Positions 13,839 through 20,006 of a DNA stretch of 20,006 nucleotides are shown piece by piece. Each line of letters starts with the position of its first letter. The first letter of the stretch is position 1. The position numbers were made by a program, and so were the translations under genes. The notes beneath the pieces are model-generated. The model searched no databases, had not been told where the DNA came from, and saw only the letters and a program-made list of their open reading frames with translations. Source of the stretch: UBA6168 sp964573725 (lineage in GTDB: Bacteria > Bacteroidota > Bacteroidia > Chitinophagales > Saprospiraceae); assembly GCA_964573725.1 (NCBI GenBank), contig CAZNLJ010000065.1, forward strand, positions 1-20,006, in the 5' to 3' direction.

Positions 13839-14615
13839 ATGGACCATCAGCGCATCAAGACCCTGTTGGAAAAAATCAACACCTTATACCGGCACATCGA
13901 GGCCGCCCCGGGCGGGGCCTCCGCCGTAGAGCGGGACCTGATGCGGTCCTACATCCGACACCTGTACGAGGGGTTCCTGGAGATACCGGAACCCGTCCGA
14001 AAAACACCCCCCTTACCGAACCTTGCACCCGACGGCCCGCCGGGCATCGAAATACTGCGGACCGAACCGCCCACACAAACAGGCCACCCGAAAACTGCTC
14101 TTTTCACACCAAACCGGGAACCGGTACCTGCTCCTGCCAGGGCCGAACCCACCCCGAAACCGGAAGACCGTCCGGCAGTCTCCTTCCCGGCGGCTGCCGG
14201 CCACCGCTCTTCCGAACCTCCGGTCCGGCCGGTAGTACCCCCCGAAGAAAAGATGTCCCCGGTCCCCACACCGGAAATAGTTGCCGGGAACGAGCCCGAC
14301 GCGGAGCTGCTCGCCCTGTTCTCAGTGGATGCCGCCAAGGAATTATCGGAAAAACTGGGCGCACTGCCCATCCAGGATATCCGCAAGGCCATGGGACTCA
14401 ACGAGCGGATTTTCAACACCAACGAACTTTTCAGCGGAGATGCCGCCCTCTTCGACGCCACCCTCGACGCGCTGGACCGCTGCCGCGATTTCGAGGAGGC
14501 TTCCCGCTATCTGCTCGAACATGTTGCCGCCCGCTTCGACTGGAGCGCCCCGGCCCGGAAGAACAAGGCCCGTAATTTCATCAAGCTGGTGCAACGCCGG
14601 TACAACAGGACCTGA
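13839..14615 (+). CDS. Conserved hypothetical protein with proline-rich linker
   Basis: The 258-residue protein has no signal peptide or membrane segment. The N-terminal helical part (1-50, MDHQRIKTLLEKINTLYRHIE... with SYIRHLYEGFLEI) is followed by a low-complexity Pro/Ala/Glu linker (about 51-150). A compact C-terminal domain (about 152-258) contains AKELSEKLGALPIQDIRKAM, GLNERIFNTNELFSGD and a FIKLVQRRY tail. The 'GLNERIFNTNELF' segment is one I associate with a conserved Bacteroidota family of unknown function. The layout suggests two interaction domains joined by a flexible linker; no enzymatic motif is visible. Its own promoter box lies 78 bp upstream. It converges on the outer-membrane barrel gene, with only 12 bp between the stops and no hairpin. 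Confidence 0.85.
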   Translation: MDHQRIKTLLEKINTLYRHIEAAPGGASAVERDLMRSYIRHLYEGFLEIPEPVRKTPPLPNLAPDGPPGIEILRTEPPTQTGHPKTALFTPNREPVPAPARAEPTPKPEDRPAVSFPAAAGHRSSEPPVRPVVPPEEKMSPVPTPEIVAGNEPDAELLALFSVDAAKELSEKLGALPIQDIRKAMGLNERIFNTNELFSGDAALFDATLDALDRCRDFEEASRYLLEHVAARFDWSAPARKNKARNFIKLVQRRYNRT

Positions 14616-14627
14616 TCCGCTTCCTCC

Positions 14628-15269
14628 TCAAAACAGATACACCCCCCGGAAGGACAGGAAATAACCCCATAGGGAATTTCGGCCAGGATCGTGCTTGTCC
14701 TTGTTGTACAGCAAGGTCAGCGACCTGGACCATCGGGCGCCGAACAGAAAACGGGGACTGGTGAAATACTCCACCCCCAGCACGATACCGACATCGTTCT
14801 GGTTGAACTTGTCGACCAGGTCGTCATGGCAGGAACCGAGTGCCTTGGCCGAAATCAACCGGCTGTAGGAGAGTCCGCCGCAAGCCTGCAGGCGATAGTA
14901 GCCATCTTCCTCCTGGTACCAATCCTTGTAGCAATAAGTGACCGGCACCTCCACGTATTGCAGGCCGATGCTGATATCCCCGTTCGGACATTTCGGAGAG
15001 CCGTACTTGCTGTAACTTCCCCGCTGGGAGTACAACATTTCCAAGACCAGTTCCGACTTGTCGGTCAGGATGGTCACGGCCCGCAAGCCGCCCTGCAAAC
15101 CGAGGCGGTTGTACCCCCCCACGTCGTCCCCTTGCAACTGGGAACCGTTGAGTCCGAAAGCGATACCGGCTTTGAAACGCTGCGGCTGGGCCTGGGTCGC
15201 ATTCCATCCGGCTGCCGACATCAGGATGACGAGCAACAATGCCTTGGCCAAATAACTTGGGTTGTGCAT
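14628..15269 (-). CDS. Outer-membrane beta-barrel protein, PorT-like
   Basis: The 213-residue protein starts at ATG 15269 and has a cleavable signal peptide (hydrophobic 8-22, predicted cut near ATQA-QP around residue 28). The mature part is built of alternating-hydrophobicity strands separated by turns: FKAGIAFGLNGSQLQGD, GLQGGLRAVTIL, SELVLEMLYSQRGS, GLQYVEVPVTYCYKDW, YYRLQACGGLSYSRLIS, GIVLGVEYFTS and FLFGARWSRSLTLLYN. It ends in YFLSFRGVYLF with a terminal Phe, as outer-membrane barrels do. This matches the small 8-strand OMP_b-brl/PorT-like proteins common in Bacteroidota, most of which lack a known role. Several Cys (e.g. in KCPNG and SCHDD) may form disulfides. It is the last gene of the minus-strand group, 43 bp after the PlsC-type gene, and may be co-transcribed. 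Confidence 0.85.
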   Translation of the reverse strand: MHNPSYLAKALLLVILMSAAGWNATQAQPQRFKAGIAFGLNGSQLQGDDVGGYNRLGLQGGLRAVTILTDKSELVLEMLYSQRGSYSKYGSPKCPNGDISIGLQYVEVPVTYCYKDWYQEEDGYYRLQACGGLSYSRLISAKALGSCHDDLVDKFNQNDVGIVLGVEYFTSPRFLFGARWSRSLTLLYNKDKHDPGRNSLWGYFLSFRGVYLF

Positions 15270-15312
15270 GGTCGATAGTTTTAGCAGGGCATGGTGGGAG
15301 CGGGCAGGTCCG

Positions 15313-16107
15313 TCAGCCGCCGGGGTGACCGGCCAGGACGGGCGTCTCCGCTGCCTGCCGATATCCTTCTGCCACCAACTGCAAGTGCCAATCCAGCAAT
15401 TTTTCATCAATCCAGCGGCGGGCCTCCTGGGACAGACCGGCGGCATCCGATCCGGAGAGGACCGGGCCGTAAGCCATCCGGGCCCGGCTGCCGCGCCGTC
15501 CGAAAGTACGCAGGAAATGGGATACAAAGGTATCCGCCCCGATCCAGGCATCCTCCGCCGCCTGGTATTCGATGGCGACCGGAACGACCGGGATGCCCAT
15601 CGAGGCTGCCACCCGGAATGCGCCCGCCTTGAAAGGAGCGGTATACGGATCGGCATGGGTCGTCCCTTCGGGATAGACCAGCACGGAATAACCTTCCCGC
15701 AACTTTTCCTCCATAGCCTGCAGGGCGGCTGCCCGGCTGTCCCGTTTTTCCCGCCAGACAAAGATGATTCCGGTGGCGCGCGCCGCCGCACCGATCAAGG
15801 GCCACCGGCTTACTTCCGCCTTGGCGATCGGAAAGGCCAGCAGGTCCGTCAATACCAGGATCGGGTCGAGATAGGAGCGGTGGTTGCCTACCAACAGGAC
15901 AGGACCCAGTCCGTCCGGGACAGGTCCTTCGAAAGACACCTCCATGCCCAACCACCGCAGGGTGAAGACCGCCCACCAACGCCGGATCCGAAGGGCCCCG
16001 GCGAGGCCGGGCCATGGGAACGCCGTGGCCAGCGTCGCCGACAACAGCACGAGTCCGACCGACAAGCCCACTCCGACACCTCTGGTGACAGCCCTGATGG
16101 TTCGCAT
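15313..16107 (-). CDS. PlsC-type 1-acyl-glycerol-3-phosphate / lysolipid O-acyltransferase
   Basis: The 264-residue protein starts at ATG 16107 (MRTIRAVTRG); the longer frame is Arg/Gly noise. It has an N-terminal membrane segment (10-29), then the acyltransferase signatures: block I NHRSYLD (75-81, with H76 and D81 forming HX4D), block II near FVWREKRDSRAA (116-127), block III YPEGTTH (145-151, E147-G148-T149) and block IV with IPVVPVAIEY. All catalytic elements are intact. It would move an acyl chain from ACP or CoA onto a lysolipid at the inner membrane. The gene follows the GNAT/acyltransferase fusion by 100 bp on the same strand, so its acceptor may be an N-acyl amino acid (ornithine- or glycine-lipid synthesis) rather than lysophosphatidate. 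That assignment is inference from context. Confidence 0.88.
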   Translation of the reverse strand: MRTIRAVTRGVGVGLSVGLVLLSATLATAFPWPGLAGALRIRRWWAVFTLRWLGMEVSFEGPVPDGLGPVLLVGNHRSYLDPILVLTDLLAFPIAKAEVSRWPLIGAAARATGIIFVWREKRDSRAAALQAMEEKLREGYSVLVYPEGTTHADPYTAPFKAGAFRVAASMGIPVVPVAIEYQAAEDAWIGADTFVSHFLRTFGRRGSRARMAYGPVLSGSDAAGLSQEARRWIDEKLLDWHLQLVAEGYRQAAETPVLAGHPGG

Positions 16108-16207
16108 GATTATTTGCACGTGTTTACCTGTGTCGGTTCCGCCCCGCCCGCTCCCCGCGGCAAGTGCCCGGGGCCGGGGGTGGGGACCTCGCCAAGCCCG
16201 GCGCCGG

Positions 16208-17812
16208 TCAAGCCTCCTTCCGCAAGGCTTCCAGGACATCCGCGGGGATGTCCTGCCAGTTCAGCAGGATAAATCCGTCCAGCACGTCGGAGAAGTTGGG
16301 ATCCACATTGAAACTGATGAAACGCGCATTCAGTTTCAAGTACTGGCGCACCAGGACCGGCATACGGATGTGCGCCGGCTCGATATCCTCGATCAGGCTG
16401 TCCAGGGACTGAAGTTCCTCGCTGAGGTGGCTGGCCAGCATTTCCACATCCACCTTGTCGACCTTGAACCGGAAAGGCTTGCGCGGCCGAAGATGGGCAG
16501 CCAACCGATGGTCGAAGTAATACTTCCGGATGAAAGCCACGATTAGTCCCCGGGAGATGTGGGAATAGTACTTGCTGATGCTGACCGGGCCGTAAAGGTA
16601 GCGGTATTGCGGATTTTTCAGGAGAAAAAACAGGATGCCTTTCCACAACAGGAACAAGGGAAGCCGATGTCGCTGATAGGCGGGCACGACAAAGGACCGG
16701 CCCAGTTCCACCGCATCCGGCAAGATCGGATAGAAGCCCTTTCCGATGCGGAACAAGGAGCTGATGTAGAATCCACTGGCGCCGTACCGTTCGAATATCA
16801 CATCGCCCAGGCCCATCCGGTAGCCCCCGACGATCTCGCCGGCCTCCCGGTGCCACAGGATGAGCTGGTGATAGTGCAGGTCGTATTCGTCGAGGTCGAA
16901 CGACTTGCCTGTCCCCTCCCCTACTTCCCTAAAGGTCAACTCGCGCAGCCGGCCTATTTCCTGTAAGGTATGGGGAATCTGCCTGGCCTCCGCAAAGAGT
17001 ATATCGTACGGCCCTTGTGCGGCGATGCGTTGTGCGGCTCCCAAGCTTCCGATTTCCTCCCGGATCAGGTCGGTGGGAACCGGCTCCGCCAACGCCAGGG
17101 GCTGCCCTTCCCGTCGGAACCACTGCCGGAAGGAGTAAAATGCCGGCACATCCAACGCCGTACCCAGGGAGAATATCCGGGATTGCAGGAAGCGGCGCAA
17201 CTCGCCCGCTTTCTCGAACTTTTCCTGTTCCGCCACCGAAATCGGACTGCCGACCCGGACTACCAGGCGGATGGGTTCCCCCCGGTGCAGCCGCATCGCC
17301 ACCTTACTGCCCAAACCCGGCCGCAGGAACGGCGGGATGGTGGACTTGAGCCGGATCGGTACCACCAGCACCTGAACCTGGCGGATCCGTTTCATGATCT
17401 TATTCAAGAGCCGGTTCCGGACCAGGGTATCCAGGGAGCGGTCATTGAAATGCAGGCAAAGGAGGACGGAAAAACCCGACTGGGTCAATTGCCGGAGCGC
17501 TTGACACAAGTTGTCGGCATACGCATCCGTTCCCCACAGCGCGTGTCCCTCCGGACGATGGTAGAACGGCGACAGGGCCTTGTCCGCCGGCGTCCGGTCG
17601 GAAAGGACCCGGACCGGATGCCCTGCCTCCAACAACAGGGCCATCAAGGCCCATTCCTCCACGGCTCCCAATGTCTGGTTGGAGATGAACAGGACCGGCT
17701 TATCCGACGGCAGCCGCTTCCTGTCCCGTTGCCCCACCTCCATTTTCACCCGGTTTGTTTCCAACAGGCTGTGGAGGAGGGCCACCGTCTTTTCCAAAGG
17801 GGTCTGTTCCAT
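16208..17812 (-). CDS. Fusion of a degenerate PlsC-like domain and a hemolysin-type GNAT N-acyltransferase (OlsF-like layout)
   Basis: The 534-residue protein starts at ATG 17812 (MEQTPLEKTVALL). Residues ~35-215 follow the glycerol-phosphate acyltransferase layout: KPVLFISNQTLGAVEEW, a VLLCLHFNDRSL segment, VQVLVVPIRLKSTIPPFL and IRLVVRVGSPIS. The HX4D element is lost (SNQTLGAVEE, Q46 in place of His, V51 in place of Asp) and no FPEG-type block is seen. Residues ~278-470 form the hemolysin-type GNAT domain: LRELTFREVGEGTGK, FDLDEYDLHYHQLILWH, GEIVGGYRMGLGD, AVELGRSFVVPAYQR and LYGPVSISKYYS. As I recall, the bifunctional OlsF proteins of Serratia and Flavobacterium pair these two domains to make ornithine lipids, the GNAT part doing the N-acylation. 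Here the GNAT half looks intact while the other half seems catalytically dead; an intact PlsC-type gene follows 100 bp downstream. Confidence 0.8.
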   Translation of the reverse strand: MEQTPLEKTVALLHSLLETNRVKMEVGQRDRKRLPSDKPVLFISNQTLGAVEEWALMALLLEAGHPVRVLSDRTPADKALSPFYHRPEGHALWGTDAYADNLCQALRQLTQSGFSVLLCLHFNDRSLDTLVRNRLLNKIMKRIRQVQVLVVPIRLKSTIPPFLRPGLGSKVAMRLHRGEPIRLVVRVGSPISVAEQEKFEKAGELRRFLQSRIFSLGTALDVPAFYSFRQWFRREGQPLALAEPVPTDLIREEIGSLGAAQRIAAQGPYDILFAEARQIPHTLQEIGRLRELTFREVGEGTGKSFDLDEYDLHYHQLILWHREAGEIVGGYRMGLGDVIFERYGASGFYISSLFRIGKGFYPILPDAVELGRSFVVPAYQRHRLPLFLLWKGILFFLLKNPQYRYLYGPVSISKYYSHISRGLIVAFIRKYYFDHRLAAHLRPRKPFRFKVDKVDVEMLASHLSEELQSLDSLIEDIEPAHIRMPVLVRQYLKLNARFISFNVDPNFSDVLDGFILLNWQDIPADVLEALRKEA

Positions 17813-17905
17813 GTGTTCATTTTGTGCCTGCGGCGCAGCAATCGGGTCAGGAACGGTATGCCTTCCCGCACGCCGACCGGCGCCGACCCCTTGCATCCTG
17901 GACGT

Positions 17906-17913
17906 CAAAGTTA
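17906..17913 (-). promoter_or_regulatory. Putative -7 box (TAACTTTG) for the acyltransferase group
   Basis: The plus strand reads CAAAGTTA, an exact TAnnTTTG on the minus strand, 94 bp before the start at 17812. It would drive the GNAT-fusion / PlsC / barrel gene group. No -33 TTG was seen at the normal spacing. Confidence 0.45.
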
Positions 17914-18021
17914 CGGGGAAGTCCGCGCATAAGGGTATTTTATTCAAGCCCAAGCCGGGGTTCACAGAGATTTAACATGGTGCGCAGCCGTAGGAATCGG
18001 GAACGGACCGGCGGATTTATT

Positions 18022-18029
18022 TACCTTTA
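18022..18029 (+). promoter_or_regulatory. Possible -7 box for the repeat-protein gene
   Basis: TACCTTTA matches TAnnTTTG at seven of eight positions in an AT-rich patch 39 bp before ATG 18068. The short leader makes it plausible, but the last base mismatch and missing -33 keep confidence low. Confidence 0.3.
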
Positions 18030-18067
18030 TTCAGTTGTGCATCTTTTACCGCCCAAACATCCGGATC

Positions 18068-20006
18068 ATGCCGCTTACCCGAACTTTCCTCAGCCTGTGT
18101 GCGTCCCTTCCGGGTATTGTCCTGATGATGTCCGCCGCCCCGCCGGCGCTCCTGTTACCCTGCACGCAGGATTTACCCTGCACGCAGGATTTCGCCTGGA
18201 CCACCTGGAACAGTTTCACCGGTTTCGGCGCCGTGGGTACCGTGATGCTCAACGGACAACCGATTGCGGTCGAAATGACGGCGAATTACAATTTCGACGC
18301 GACACCCGGCATTTTCAACTACGGCGCTTTCAACGGCTTCGGCGGCAACCTGCCGAACGGCACCGTGCCCCGGACCACCTGGAGCGCCGGGCAAGGGGGG
18401 GAGACGACCATGTGTTTCTCTGAAACCGTCTCCAACCCGGTCCTGGTCCTGGCTTCCCTGGGCCAGGTTTCCATTCCGGTCACCCTGGATTTTTCCCTGC
18501 CCTATGATGTCGTCTTCCATGGCGGAGGCATGAATTTCGCTTCCCCGACGCAAATCATCGGCTCGGAGGGCTACGCCGTCATCCAATTTCCGGGAAACTT
18601 CGATTGTGTGACCATCTATTCCTCGACACCGGAAAATTACACCAACATCACCTGGGGCTTGAGCCCGCCCACTTTTCCGGTGAACATCACCGGTGCCACC
18701 ACCGGCTGCGACAGTGTGGTGCTGAGCGCTTCCGGCGGCATCTCCTACCAATGGAGCGGCGGGTTCCAGCCGAACAGTGCCACCAATACCTTTTTTTCCG
18801 ATGGAAACTATGCGCTGACCGTTACGGATGCCGCCGGCTGTACGGTGCTGACATCCGCCACCGTCACCGTTCATCCTTCCGCCTCCGTCTGGCTGGATAC
18901 CAGCATCTGCCAAGGGGAAGTCTTCCAGGGCTATGCAGCCTCCGGCACCTACACGGATATCTTTTCCACCGCCAACGGCTGCGATAGCACCAGGACCCTG
19001 CTGTTGACGGTTTACCCTTCCTTTCTGACGGAGCTGGAGGCCACCGTCTGCGAAGGAGAGTCCTTTGAAGGCTATGCTATCGGCGGAACGTACCTGGATA
19101 CCTACCAAAGCATCCGGGGTTGCGACAGCAGCCGGCTGTTGACGCTGACCGTCCTGCCGGAGGATACCATCCAGCTGGTCTCGGTGGTTTGCCAGGGCAC
19201 CCCCTTTCCCTTCCTGGGTAATGTTTACCTGGAAAGCGGCAGCTATACACATGTGATACCGTCCCTGGCCGGCTGTGACAGCACGATTGTGCTCGAACTC
19301 GTCCAGCTGCCCGCCTCCTCGAACGGTGGCTCGCTCGTCCTTTGTGACGGGGAATCCGTTTTCTTCCAAGGCACCCTCATTTCCCAAGCTGGTACTTATC
19401 AGGACACGCTGGCAAATTACCTGGGCTGCGACAGCATCGTCACCCTGGAACTGGCCGTGCTACCCGCTCTGTACACGTCCATCCCGGCGACCATCTGCGC
19501 CGGCAGCACCTTCGATTTCCACGGGACCGTGCTCAGCGCCGCCGGTTCCTATACGGACACCCTCACCGGCACCGGCGGCTGCGACAGCATCGTCACCCTG
19601 GAACTGTCCGTGCTGCCCGCCCTGAGCGCGTCCATCCCGGCGACCATCTGCGCCGGCAGCACCTTCGATTTCCACGGGACCGTGCTCAGCGCCGCCGGTT
19701 CCTATACGGACACCCTCACCGGCATCGGCGGCTGCGACAGCATCGTGACGTTGGAACTGGCCGTGCTACCAGCCCTGAACGCGTCCGTCCCGGCGACCAT
19801 CTGCGCCGGCAGCACCTTCGATTTCCACGGGACCGTGCTCAGCGCCGCCGGTTCCTATACGGACACCCTCACCGGCATCGGCGGCTGCGACAGCATCGTC
19901 ACCCTGGAACTGGCCGTGCTGCCCGCCCTGTACACGTCCATCCCGGCGACGATCTGCGCCGGCAGCACCTTCGATTTCCACGGGACCGTGCTCAGCGCCG
20001 CCGGTT
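18068..20006 (+). CDS. Large secreted repeat protein (adhesin-like), 3' end beyond the window
   Basis: An uninterrupted frame from ATG 18068 runs through the window edge (646 codons seen; no stop). A signal peptide covers about residues 1-27, followed by a duplicated LPCTQD. Residues ~42-205 form a beta-rich domain (FTGFGAVGTVMLNG, FNYGAFNGFGGN, TTMCFSETVSNPVLVLASLG, GYAVIQFPGNFDCVTIYSSTPENYTNITWGL) that I cannot name. Residues ~207-271 resemble a PKD/SprB-type Ig-like repeat (CDSVVLSASGGISYQWSGG, DGNYALTVTDAAGCT). From residue 272 come tandem 46-51-residue repeats (C-x-G-E ... G-x-Y-x-D-T ... GCDSIVTLELxVLP), seven complete and one cut by the edge. This is the architecture of Bacteroidota cell-surface adhesins and gliding-type proteins, usually exported by the type IX system; the C-terminal sorting domain would lie outside the window. 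It is divergent from the acyltransferase group. Confidence 0.9.
   Translation, partial: MPLTRTFLSLCASLPGIVLMMSAAPPALLLPCTQDLPCTQDFAWTTWNSFTGFGAVGTVMLNGQPIAVEMTANYNFDATPGIFNYGAFNGFGGNLPNGTVPRTTWSAGQGGETTMCFSETVSNPVLVLASLGQVSIPVTLDFSLPYDVVFHGGGMNFASPTQIIGSEGYAVIQFPGNFDCVTIYSSTPENYTNITWGLSPPTFPVNITGATTGCDSVVLSASGGISYQWSGGFQPNSATNTFFSDGNYALTVTDAAGCTVLTSATVTVHPSASVWLDTSICQGEVFQGYAASGTYTDIFSTANGCDSTRTLLLTVYPSFLTELEATVCEGESFEGYAIGGTYLDTYQSIRGCDSSRLLTLTVLPEDTIQLVSVVCQGTPFPFLGNVYLESGSYTHVIPSLAGCDSTIVLELVQLPASSNGGSLVLCDGESVFFQGTLISQAGTYQDTLANYLGCDSIVTLELAVLPALYTSIPATICAGSTFDFHGTVLSAAGSYTDTLTGTGGCDSIVTLELSVLPALSASIPATICAGSTFDFHGTVLSAAGSYTDTLTGIGGCDSIVTLELAVLPALNASVPATICAGSTFDFHGTVLSAAGSYTDTLTGIGGCDSIVTLELAVLPALYTSIPATICAGSTFDFHGTVLSAAG
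18154..18189 (+). repeat. 18-bp tandem duplication at the signal-peptide junction
   Basis: Positions 18154-18171 and 18172-18189 are two copies of an 18-bp unit differing only in the first base (g/tttaccctgcacgcagga). They encode LPCTQD twice in frame, just after the predicted signal peptide of the repeat protein. Confidence 0.85.
18881..19465 (+). repeat. Diverged protein repeats 1-4 of the secreted repeat protein
   Basis: Four units begin at 18881, 19019, 19160 and 19313 (46, 47, 51 and 51 codons). Each has one Cys near residue 10-12 and one in a GCDS motif, with G-x-Y and a terminal LxLP or VYP. They are related at protein level but diverged in DNA, unlike units 5-8. Confidence 0.85.
19466..20006 (+). 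repeat. Near-identical 153-bp tandem repeats (units 5-8, last one cut by the window edge)
   Basis: Unit starts are 19466, 19619, 19772 and 19925, exactly 153 bp (51 codons) apart. From 'atctgcgcc' through 'ctcaccggc' the first three copies appear identical base for base; differences cluster at the unit boundaries (Leu-Tyr-Thr, Leu-Ser-Ala, Leu-Asn-Ala variants). Units 5 and 8 share the same boundary variant (ALYTSIP). Confidence 0.93.

Noticed and set aside
19460..19981. Minus-strand open frames of 71 codons, repeated across the array
   Set aside because: They are antisense shadows that repeat because the coding repeats of the plus-strand gene repeat.

Overview
This window looks like a chromosomal segment of a GC-rich member of the Bacteroidota, most likely from the Saprospiria/Chitinophagia side. 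That placement is an inference from several signs: a large secreted protein built of 'GCDSIVTL'-type repeats, a PorT-like outer-membrane barrel, a LysA carrying the HMHTGSD motif, a fused hemolysin-type GNAT acyltransferase, a conserved hypothetical family I associate with this phylum, and exact TAnnTTTG (-7 type) promoter boxes upstream of several genes. No tRNA, rRNA, CRISPR array, transposase or phage gene was seen.

Layout, left to right. Positions 1-348 are non-coding and hold an imperfect ~103-bp-period direct repeat and a perfect 13-bp hairpin. A creatininase-family amidohydrolase follows (349-1146, +), then ~320 bp without a gene. On the minus strand lie an ECF sigma factor (2408-1872, TTG start) and a small single-pass membrane protein (1799-1467). 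Divergent from these is lysA (2640-3872, +). Next is a tightly spaced plus-strand run: an exported histidine-phosphatase-like protein lacking both catalytic histidines (4053-4706), valS (4747-7494), a class I cysteine desulfurase (7517-8659) and a lipoprotein of predicted alpha/alpha-barrel fold (8699-9994). A fabH-type ketoacyl synthase (10154-11224) follows with its own leader. After it comes a relatively AT-rich stretch (11225-11782) with a long inverted repeat, then a 34-residue membrane-protein gene (11783-11887).

The minus strand then carries tdk (13595-12987) and nadC (12950-12108). Divergent from them is a conserved proline-rich hypothetical (13839-14615, +). It converges on a minus-strand group: a GNAT/acyltransferase fusion (17812-16208), a PlsC-type acyltransferase (16107-15313) and an outer-membrane barrel (15269-14628). 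The first two together suggest aminolipid (ornithine- or glycine-lipid type) or other membrane-lipid synthesis, because the fused protein has lost the HX4D signature in its acyltransferase half while its neighbour keeps it. The right end is the start of a large secreted repeat protein (18068 to beyond 20006), whose last three and a half repeat units are almost identical at DNA level.

Most genes are housekeeping. The observations most worth following up are the catalytically dead phosphatase-like protein, the 34-aa membrane protein, the degenerate/intact acyltransferase pair, the recently amplified 153-bp coding repeats, and a series of GC-rich hairpins without U-tracts at gene ends. I did not find a clear new defence or mobile system.
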